A DNA stretch of 64,000 nucleotides, from NCBI RefSeq assembly GCF_900199205.1, contig NZ_OBMJ01000002.1:248001-312000 (forward strand), in the 5' to 3' direction. The first letter of the stretch is position 1, and the number at the start of each line of letters is the position of its first letter. Shown in pieces: positions 58,004 through 64,000 of the stretch. The translations under genes were made by a program, and so were the position numbers. A model generated the notes under the pieces. The model saw nothing but the letters and a program-made list of their open reading frames with translations, searched no databases and was not told where the DNA came from. The stretch comes from Streptomyces sp. 1331.2 (GTDB lineage Bacteria > Actinomycetota > Actinomycetes > Streptomycetales > Streptomycetaceae).

Positions 58004-58789
58004 TCACGCCGGCGGGATCGGCCCGAGGTACGTGCCGCCGGAGGCGTCGATGGTCTGGCCGGTCACCCAGCGGCCCTGCGGTCCCGCCAGGAAGCCCACG
58101 ACGTCCGCGACGTCCTCGGGCCGGCCGATCCGGCCCAGAGCGGTGATCGCCTCCAGCCCGGCCATCGCCGCGGGGGCGCTCGTCCATGCGGACGTCATGT
58201 CGGTGAGGACCACCCCCGGGTTGACGGTGTTCACGGTGATCCCGCGCCGGCCGAGGTCGTTGGCGAGCGGTGCCGCGAGAGCCGCCAGCGCGGCCTTGCT
58301 CACGGTGTAGCCGACCTGGAGGGGCGAGCCGATCCGGGTCGCCGCCGAGGCCACGTTCACGATCCGCCCGCCGTCGCGCAGCAGCGGCAGCACCCGCTGG
58401 ATCACGAAGACGGGCGTGCGCACGTTGATCGCCATCACCCGGTCGAACTCCTCCTCGGTGATCTGCCCGATCGAACCGGTCAGGTGGATACCGGCGTTGT
58501 TGACCAGGACGTCCAGGCCGTCCTCGCCGTGTTCGGCCAGCCCGGCCGTCAGCCCCTCCGACAACTCCTCCGGCGCGCCGTTCTCGCCGAACCGCGCCCG
58601 CACCGCGAACGCCCGGCCGCCGGCCTTCGCGATCAGCTCCACGGTCTCCGCGGCCGATTCCCCGTTGCTGCCGTAGTGCACCGCGACCAGCGCCCCGTCG
58701 GCGGCCAGCCGCAGCGCGATCGCCCGCCCGATCCCGCGCGAGCCGCCGGTCACCAGCGCCGTCCTGCCGTCCAGTTCCCCCACGATCAC
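58004..58789 (-). CDS. SDR family oxidoreductase
   Basis: A 261-residue classical SDR. TGGSRGIGRAIA (cofactor loop), LVNNAGIH, the catalytic YTVSK and NTVNPG are all present, so it should be an active NAD(P)-dependent reductase, possibly FabG-like. GTG 58789 has GGGAGGGGAGC just upstream, while an in-frame ATG at 58897 would add a basic Gly/Arg-rich tail. Substrate unknown. It is divergent from the methyltransferase gene. Confidence 0.88.
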   Translation of the reverse strand: MIVGELDGRTALVTGGSRGIGRAIALRLAADGALVAVHYGSNGESAAETVELIAKAGGRAFAVRARFGENGAPEELSEGLTAGLAEHGEDGLDVLVNNAGIHLTGSIGQITEEEFDRVMAINVRTPVFVIQRVLPLLRDGGRIVNVASAATRIGSPLQVGYTVSKAALAALAAPLANDLGRRGITVNTVNPGVVLTDMTSAWTSAPAAMAGLEAITALGRIGRPEDVADVVGFLAGPQGRWVTGQTIDASGGTYLGPIPPA

Positions 58790-59022
58790 CGCTCCCCTCC
58801 CGCCGTCCCGGCCTCGGCCTCGGCCTTTGCCGTTGCCTTTGCCGAAGCGGATCCGGATCCGATTCCCGTCACGGCCCGATGCCGGACACCCACTCATCCA
58901 TGCCCGGAGACGAAGCGCGGAACCACCGCCGCCCCGAGGAACGGTGAAGCCAAGGTCGCCGCCCCTTCGGGCTGCCGGAAAAGGCCCCGCGCCGTCCGGC
59001 CGTTCGTGCCAGGATGCTCGGC

Positions 59023-59787
59023 ATGTCTGCTCGTGCTCTGAGCTTCGGCGCGGTCGCGGAAGCCTACGAAAGGTTCCGGCCGGGGTATCCCGAGGAGCTC
59101 TTCGAGGTGGTGATGACGTACGCGGGTCGGCCGGTTCGGACGGCCCTGGAGATCGGCGCGGGGACGGGCAAGGCGACCCGCCTGTTCGCCGGGCACGGGG
59201 TCGCGGTCACGGCGACGGAGCCCGACGCCGCCATGCTCGCCGAGCTGAACCGGGCCGTGCCCGCGAACGTGACGCCCGTGCGGGCCTCCTTCGAGGACCT
59301 GCGGCCGGGCGGAACCCACGGATTGGTCTACGCGGCGGCGGCCCTGCACTGGACACGCCCCGAGGGCCGGTGGTCGAAGGTGGCAGCGCTGCTGGAGCCG
59401 GAGGGCGTGTTCGCCTCGTTCGGCGGCCCGGTGCAGCTCGCCGACCCGGCCGTCGAGGAGTCCGTACGCGCCGCGCGGGCGCCGTTCCTGGACAGCGACG
59501 AGATCCCGTCCCCCGACGGGACGGCACCGGACGAGCAGATGCAGTGGCCGGGTACGGAACTGCAACGGTCCCCGCTGTTCCACGACGTCCGGCAGCACGT
59601 CATCGAGCGGCGCCTGACGATGAGCGCCCCCGACTACGTCGGCCACCTGTCGACCATCTCCGCGTACCTCCAACTGCCCCTACCGACACGCCTGCAGGCG
59701 TTCGACGCGATCACCCGCGTCCTGCCGGGGACGGTCGAGATCGCCGCCGACATCACCGTCCACCTCGCACGCCGGCGCCCCGCATAG
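59023..59787 (+). CDS. Class I SAM-dependent methyltransferase
   Basis: A 254-residue methyltransferase. Motif I ALEIGAGTGKAT (41-52) binds SAM, followed by VTATEPDAAMLAEL (acidic ribose contact) and LVYAAAALHWT (post-motif region). It starts SARALSFGAVAEAYERFRPG, typical of UbiE/Tam-like proteins. Substrate is unknown. ATG 59023 has AGGA at 59011-59014; ATG 59014 would add three residues. Convergent with the AraC gene. Confidence 0.85.
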   Translation: MSARALSFGAVAEAYERFRPGYPEELFEVVMTYAGRPVRTALEIGAGTGKATRLFAGHGVAVTATEPDAAMLAELNRAVPANVTPVRASFEDLRPGGTHGLVYAAAALHWTRPEGRWSKVAALLEPEGVFASFGGPVQLADPAVEESVRAARAPFLDSDEIPSPDGTAPDEQMQWPGTELQRSPLFHDVRQHVIERRLTMSAPDYVGHLSTISAYLQLPLPTRLQAFDAITRVLPGTVEIAADITVHLARRRPA

Positions 59788-59827
59788 GGGTGGCATTCCC
59801 GCGAGTCGAGACGCGTGAGGCGCGCAG

Positions 59828-60730
59828 TCAGCGCTGGGCGCGGCGGAAGTCGCCCGGGGTGAGGCCGGTTTCGCGGAGGAAGAACTTGCCGAAGTTGGTC
59901 GGCTCGCTGAAGCCGAGGGTGCGGCCGATCGCGGCGACCGGCAGATCGGTGTGGGCGAGGAGGCGCTGCGCCTGGAGGGCCACGCGGGCGTCGGCGAGCT
60001 GCTTGGCGGTGCGGCCGGTGGCGGCCAGGCAGACGCGGGTGAGGGTGCGGGGGGAGTAGCCGAGACGGGCGGCGTAGTCCTCGACCGAGCGGGTGGCGGC
60101 GAAGGATCGTTCCAGCTCGCGCCGGAAGGCGAGGTGGACGTCGGGGCCGGCTGCCGGGCCTGCGGCCGGGTCCGGCCCCGGGATCCGTGCGATGCGGATG
60201 AGGAACGCGCCGAGGAGCTGGCGCAGGAGAACACCCGTCAGGTCGGTGGCGGCCTCCGTGGCCTGCGCGGCCTGGAGCGCGGCGTACTCCGCTTCCAGCT
60301 CGGCCGTGGCCCGGTCGAACGCGCCGAAGTCGGTGGGCGGCAGCTGCCACGCGACGGGCCCGAAGCCGTCGAGCACCCGGTGGGCCGCGGGCAGGGGCGG
60401 CGGGAAGTCCGGTGTGAACAGGAGCAGCGAGGCGTCGAGGTCCGCCGGTCGGCCGCTCGCGTCGGACGGCAGGCGCTGCACCTGGCCCGGGCGCAGGTGC
60501 AGCAGCGTGCCGCGGGCGCACGGGTACCGGACGAAATCGACCATCACCGTGCCCTCGCCGTCGCGCACGAGCACGAGCTGGTGGAAGTCGAGACGGCTGG
60601 GCCGCCGGGCCACCGAGCTTTTCAGACGCGCCTTCAGCGCATCGAAGCTCAGGACCTCGATGCCGGTGTGCCGTCGGTCCGGGTTGTCGTAGGCGATGTC
60701 GACGACGTCGCGCTGTCCATTTTCGACCAT
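59828..60730 (-). CDS. AraC-family transcriptional regulator
   Basis: A 300-residue regulator. An N-terminal cupin-like sensor (FHQLVLVRDGEGTVMVDFVR, LLHLRPGQVQRLP) is followed by the C-terminal double HTH: VEDYAARLGYSPRTLTRVCL and IGRTLGFSEPTNFGKFFLRE, ending GLTPGDFRRAQR. Start M at 60730 (MVENGQRDVV) gives the usual length. Divergent from a SnoaL-like gene 104 bp away, which it may control. Confidence 0.87.
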   Translation of the reverse strand: MVENGQRDVVDIAYDNPDRRHTGIEVLSFDALKARLKSSVARRPSRLDFHQLVLVRDGEGTVMVDFVRYPCARGTLLHLRPGQVQRLPSDASGRPADLDASLLLFTPDFPPPLPAAHRVLDGFGPVAWQLPPTDFGAFDRATAELEAEYAALQAAQATEAATDLTGVLLRQLLGAFLIRIARIPGPDPAAGPAAGPDVHLAFRRELERSFAATRSVEDYAARLGYSPRTLTRVCLAATGRTAKQLADARVALQAQRLLAHTDLPVAAIGRTLGFSEPTNFGKFFLRETGLTPGDFRRAQR

Positions 60731-60834
60731 GGTGAGTCCCGACCCTACCTCGCCGCCCGGGCAGCCTGGGCGGGATCGTGGAGGCACGGCAGCCGAGGGC
60801 CGCCGACCCCATCGAGAAGCGAGGACCTTCCACC

Positions 60835-61218
60835 ATGTCGTCCCCCGTCATCACCGACCCCGTGCAGCTGCCCAAGGCTTTCGAGGAGGCCCTGAACGCC
60901 GGCGACGTCGACGCCGTCCTGGCCCTGTTCGCGCCGGGCGCGGCCATGCGCACGGTGACCGGCGAGCACATCACCGGCACCGAGGCGCTGCGCGCGGAGA
61001 TCGGCGGCACCGTCGCCGCGCGCGGCAGGCTGACGAACGTCCAGCGGCACACCCTCGTCGGCGCGGGCACCGCACTGCTGGTCACCGACTGGACCCTGGA
61101 GATCGACACCCCGTCCGGCGACCGGATCGCCCCGACCGGCACCACCGCCAACATCGCCCGCCAGAACACCGACGGCCACTGGCACTTCGCCCTCCTGAAC
61201 CCCCTCGGCACCGCCTGA
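60835..61218 (+). CDS. SnoaL/NTF2-like domain protein
   Basis: A 127-residue small alpha+beta protein. FEEALNAGDVDAVLALFAPG and AAMRTVTGEHITGTEALRAE are typical of SnoaL-like polyketide cyclase or ketosteroid-isomerase-like folds. No specific ligand can be assigned. GAGGA at 60821-60825 is well placed before ATG 60835. A strong terminator follows. Confidence 0.82.
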   Translation: MSSPVITDPVQLPKAFEEALNAGDVDAVLALFAPGAAMRTVTGEHITGTEALRAEIGGTVAARGRLTNVQRHTLVGAGTALLVTDWTLEIDTPSGDRIAPTGTTANIARQNTDGHWHFALLNPLGTA

Positions 61219-61251
61219 CCGGCCACACCCCCGGCCCCGCCGGGGTCCCAG

Positions 61252-61297
61252 GGCCGCCTGTGCCCACCCGCGCCGGGGCGGGTGGGCACAGGCGGCC
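61252..61297 (+). terminator. 19-bp-stem terminator
   Basis: Arms 61252-61270 and 61279-61297 pair perfectly across an 8-nt loop. It ends the SnoaL-like transcript. Confidence 0.9.
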
Positions 61298-61665
61298 GGT
61301 TTGCCGACCACCCGGCGGGCCGCCGGACCTCGACTGACACCACGGGCACCACAGGCACCACCGGCACCATTGACCCCGCTGGCCCTGCTGACCTCGCTGA
61401 CACCACGCTCGCACCCGGCCGGCGAAGGAGCTGCCTTGGCGCAGGTGCCGCCTGGGGAACCGGCCGGCACCGTCGTACGGGCTATCCCTGCCGTCTCCAC
61501 CACGACGGCTCGCCGAATCCGAGTGGCGCGTTCGTACCACTGTGCGGGTATCCGCGCTGGTCCTGAGCGGGATTCGCGGATTCTCGTGTGCGGGCCGGCG
61601 ACGGTTCGTACGATCCGGTCCGGGACCGGCCGAACGGCCGGCCACTGGAGCAAGGGAGCGGGCCG
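61298..61665. other. Gene-poor gap with 9-bp repeats
   Basis: This 368-bp stretch lacks a convincing gene. Near 61338-61370 there is a GGCACCAC-type repeat of about 9 bp period, and CTGACACCACG occurs twice (about 61335 and 61399). A 154-codon frame starting at 61301 has low-complexity composition and no ribosome site. Confidence 0.4.
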
Positions 61666-62421
61666 ATGGCGTCCGTGGGCTGGATGGTGCTGGCCGCGTT
61701 GGTGGTCGGCGGCGTGGCGGTCTGGCTGCGGCAGCGCTACCCCGGCGGCTGGCGCTATGCCCTGAGCACGGAGTACGCCGGGCAGCGGCGCGACCTGGAC
61801 GCGGCCCGAGGCAGGCTGCGGGAGCTGCGCCGCGAAGCGGAACGCGCCCTCGCTGCGGCCCGCGCAGGAGTCGACGCCGCCGAGCGCGCCCGCCGGAGCC
61901 GTATTGCCCAGGCCGAGACGCACCTGGCCCGGCTCCGGTCACCCGGACGGGGCATGCTTCGGTCGTCGGTCGGACGTGTGCTGTGGCTGTACGAGCACGT
62001 GCTGGTGGTGGAGGTGGACGGCCGCGAGATCGAGTGCCCGCTGCCCGAGGTCTCGGTCCGTGACGAGTACTCGGACGGAATCGGTCACGTGTATGTGGCG
62101 CTTCCGGACGGCCGCCGGGAGATGGTGTCCGTCTCCCTGGAGGAGGTGCCGGAGGCCGAGGTGCGCAGGTTCGTCGTCGAGGTGTTCAACGCCTCCGCCG
62201 ACGAGAAGATCGCCAGGGCCGAGCGGCAGGCGCGCGTGCCGCAGGCCGAGGCCGAGCTGCGTGCGGCGGAAGCCGACACGGCCGGCCAGGACCGGGCACG
62301 GGACCGGATGGCCGAGGTGGAGGCCGGTCAGAAGTCGGACAAGCGCATCCCTCGTGCCCGTCAGGAACTGGACGCGGCATTCGACAGGTGGGAACAGCTC
62401 ACCGGCCACCGTCCGCAGTAG
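61666..62421 (+). CDS. Membrane-anchored coiled-coil protein
   Basis: A 251-residue hypothetical protein with one N-terminal helix (about 4-20: VGWMVLAALVVGGVAVWL). Arg/Ala/Glu-rich coiled coils lie at about 35-90 and 185-240, around a central beta-rich part (VLWLYEHVLVVEVDGREIEC). Family unknown to me. AAGGGAG at 61652-61658 supports ATG 61666. Possibly anchors or bundles something at the membrane. Confidence 0.6.
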   Translation: MASVGWMVLAALVVGGVAVWLRQRYPGGWRYALSTEYAGQRRDLDAARGRLRELRREAERALAAARAGVDAAERARRSRIAQAETHLARLRSPGRGMLRSSVGRVLWLYEHVLVVEVDGREIECPLPEVSVRDEYSDGIGHVYVALPDGRREMVSVSLEEVPEAEVRRFVVEVFNASADEKIARAERQARVPQAEAELRAAEADTAGQDRARDRMAEVEAGQKSDKRIPRARQELDAAFDRWEQLTGHRPQ

Positions 62422-62537
62422 CCCGCTGGCAGGCCGATTTCGCGATCACCCGCACGGCCCGCTCGCCCGCCGTCGTACCGCCTGTGGTACAGCTGGGGCA
62501 GCACGGACAGTTGGTGGTCGATCGGAGGGGAAGTCGC

Positions 62538-63398
62538 ATGACGGAGCAGCGAGTTGTGATCGTGACCGGGGGTGGCACGGGCATCGGCGCGGCCACCGCC
62601 GGGTTGTTGCGGGAGAGCGGCCACCAGGTCGTCGTCTCCGGGCGGCGGAGCGAGCCGCTGGAGCGCATCGCCCGGCAGACCGGCGCAGTGGCGCACCCGG
62701 CCGACACGACCGACCCCGACGCCGTGCGCGACCTCGTGCAGAGCACCGTCGCCCGCTACGGGCGCATCGACGGACTGGTGGTCAACGCGGGGGTCGGCCG
62801 CGGCGGCGGCGTCGGCGAGACCTCCGACGAGGACTGGGACCTGGTGCTGCGCACCAATCTCACCGGCCCGTTCCTCACGATGCGCGCGGCCCTGCCGCAC
62901 CTGCTGCGGGCCCGCGGAGCCGTCGTCGCCGTCGCCTCCGTCTCGGCGTTGCGCAACGGCATGCGCAACGCCGCCTACGCCGCGTCCAAGGCGGCCCTGC
63001 TGCAGCTGTGCAGCTCACTCGCGGTCGACTACGGCGCGAGCGGGCTGCGGGCCAACACGGTGTGCCCCAGCTGGGTGCGCACCGAGATGGCCGACCGCCG
63101 GATGGCCCGCTTCGCCGAGGAGGCGCAGCTGGGCGGCGGCGACGGCGACGGCGACGGTGGCCGCGACGGCGGCACGGGCAGCGGCACGGACGCGGCCTAC
63201 GCCGAAGCCACCCGGCTGATCCCGGCGGGCCGCCCCGCCGACCCGCGCGAGGTCGCCGAGGCCATCGCCTGGCTGCTGTCCCCGGCCGCCTCCTTCGTCA
63301 ACGGCGCGACCCTCACCGTCGACGGCGGCGCCACCGCCCTGGACCCGGGAACCCTGCCCTTCGCCTACCGCATCGACCCGCGTGACTCCGCGGGCTGA
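62538..63398 (+). CDS. SDR family oxidoreductase
   Basis: A 286-residue SDR. TGGGTGIGAATA, LVVNAGVGRGG and the YAASK catalytic motif are present, and NTVCPSWVRTEM follows. A Gly/Asp-rich insert (GGGDGDGDGGRDGGTGSG) near residue 200 is unusual and probably a flexible surface loop. GGAGGGG at 62524-62530 precedes ATG 62538. Substrate unknown. Confidence 0.88.
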   Translation: MTEQRVVIVTGGGTGIGAATAGLLRESGHQVVVSGRRSEPLERIARQTGAVAHPADTTDPDAVRDLVQSTVARYGRIDGLVVNAGVGRGGGVGETSDEDWDLVLRTNLTGPFLTMRAALPHLLRARGAVVAVASVSALRNGMRNAAYAASKAALLQLCSSLAVDYGASGLRANTVCPSWVRTEMADRRMARFAEEAQLGGGDGDGDGGRDGGTGSGTDAAYAEATRLIPAGRPADPREVAEAIAWLLSPAASFVNGATLTVDGGATALDPGTLPFAYRIDPRDSAG

Positions 63399-63413
63399 CC
63401 CCACGGCCCCTGC

Positions 63414-63445
63414 TCCCGGCCGCCGGCGCCCGCCGGCGGCCGGGA
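63414..63445. terminator. 15-bp-stem bidirectional terminator
   Basis: TCCCGGCCGCCGGCG (63414-63428) pairs with 63431-63445 with a 2-nt spacer. It lies between the convergent SDR and LppU-like genes. Confidence 0.85.
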
Positions 63446-63475
63446 ACGCCACCCGGTCGACCCTCAGGAGCAGGC

Positions 63476-63970
63476 TCAGCGGCGGACCTTGGTGAAGCAG
63501 AGCGTGAAGTCGGTGCTGCGGCGGGAGGAGTACCGGATGCCGTAGTCGAACTCCTTGCCGCAGTGCTTGTCCGCGCCGATCAGCCGGTCCGCCGTCTTGT
63601 ACTGGGCCTCGGGGGAGGTGCAGTCCACGATGGTCGGCTGCGGATCCCCCTCCGGGTCGGCGATCTTGACGCAGTCACCGATGTTCGGGTCGTGCGTCTT
63701 GGCCTCCGCGGCCTGCGCGGACCGCGTCGCCTCCGCCTTGGCCTTGCCGCCGGTGGGGCTGGTGTTGTAGTCCCACACGTACCAGGCGCCGCCACCGAAG
63801 ACCGCCAGCACGATGCCGACGGACAGCAGCGAGTGCAGCGGACTGCGCCGCCGCGGTCCCGACGGCCCGGCCGGCGGGCGCGGCCCGGGCGCGGGCGGCT
63901 GGCCGGCGTAGGGCTGCGGGGCCGGCGGCTGACCGTAGGGCTGGTGCGGGTAGGGCGGCGGTGCGGACAT
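63476..63970 (-). CDS. LppU/SCO3897-family membrane protein
   Basis: A 164-residue protein. A Pro/Tyr/Gln-rich cytoplasmic N-terminus (PPPYPHQPYGQPP) and one helix at about 47-66 precede an external domain with four Cys (in GDCVK, VDCTS, KHCGK, TLCFT), likely two disulfides. The pattern matches Streptomyces LppU/SCO3897-like proteins of unknown function. The start at 63970 lies near the window end, so regulatory DNA may be beyond it. Confidence 0.7.
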   Translation of the reverse strand: MSAPPPYPHQPYGQPPAPQPYAGQPPAPGPRPPAGPSGPRRRSPLHSLLSVGIVLAVFGGGAWYVWDYNTSPTGGKAKAEATRSAQAAEAKTHDPNIGDCVKIADPEGDPQPTIVDCTSPEAQYKTADRLIGADKHCGKEFDYGIRYSSRRSTDFTLCFTKVRR

Positions 63971-64000
63971 GAGCGGTGACCCCCGTGGCTGGCGAATGCG

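Noticed and set aside
1..64000. CRISPR arrays, tRNAs, rRNAs, insertion sequences
   Set aside because: No regularly spaced repeats, tRNA-like CCA/anticodon pattern, rRNA sequence or transposase motif was seen on reading both strands. Faint or partial elements could have been missed by eye.

Overview
The window is high-GC DNA with strong third-position G/C bias and frequent GTG starts. It carries Streptomycetaceae-typical genes: a SigE-family sigma factor with a one-pass partner, an LppU/SCO3897-like protein, a G1 endopeptidase and a mini ribosomal protein bL37. I infer a Streptomyces or Kitasatospora chromosome, probably a variable or arm-like region because regulators, secreted proteins and family-poor giant genes are dense. 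No rRNA, tRNA, CRISPR array, transposase or phage structural gene was found.

Layout. (1) 1-7.2 kb: an SDR oxidoreductase, a 24-codon bL37 gene, a KimA-like K+ transporter, a four-TM sensor-like protein (GlnX-like, tentative) and a CPA1 Na+/H+ antiporter. A remnant of a ricin-type lectin lies between two of them, and three copies of an 11-bp-period CGTCARG direct repeat sit in the gaps. (2) 7.6-14.4 kb: an exported lipase plus alpha/beta hydrolase pair, a G1 (glutamic) endopeptidase, a Pro/Thr-rich lipoprotein and a secreted beta-propeller protein. (3) 14.5-20.9 kb: a LacI regulator divergent from a sugar ABC transporter operon (binding lipoprotein, two permeases, DUF5107/TPR protein), with two matching operators between them. 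(4) 21.0-26.2 kb: SigE-family sigma factor with a membrane partner, a large secreted Asp-box/Ig-like protein and a hypothetical protein. (5) 26.3-29.1 kb: lutABC lactate-utilisation operon on the minus strand with a FadR/LldR-type operator. (6) 29.3-49.0 kb: a seven-gene, 19.7-kb co-directional operon with mostly overlapping start/stop codons. It encodes two trypsin-fold proteins without signal peptides (three protease modules), a DUF6603-like/kelch protein of 1527 aa, a free kelch protein, and three very large uncharacterised proteins (1068, 1753 and 607 aa). This is the best candidate for an undescribed multi-protein system. (7) 49.1-64.0 kb: small regulator/enzyme pairs (SDR/LysR, PfpI-TetR/LysR, AraC/SnoaL), a STAND (NB-ARC)-TPR ATPase, LysE exporter, DUF1772 membrane protein, F420-type Ddn-like protein, methyltransferase, two more SDRs and an LppU-like protein.

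The lut operon and the giant operon are divergent and share about 165 bp of control DNA. Several convergent pairs are separated by strong hairpins. The PfpI-like gene carries an apparent one-base deletion. Start codons were chosen by Shine-Dalgarno spacing, overlap with the preceding stop, and family N-termini; ambiguous ones are flagged. Family assignments come from motif recognition, not database searches.
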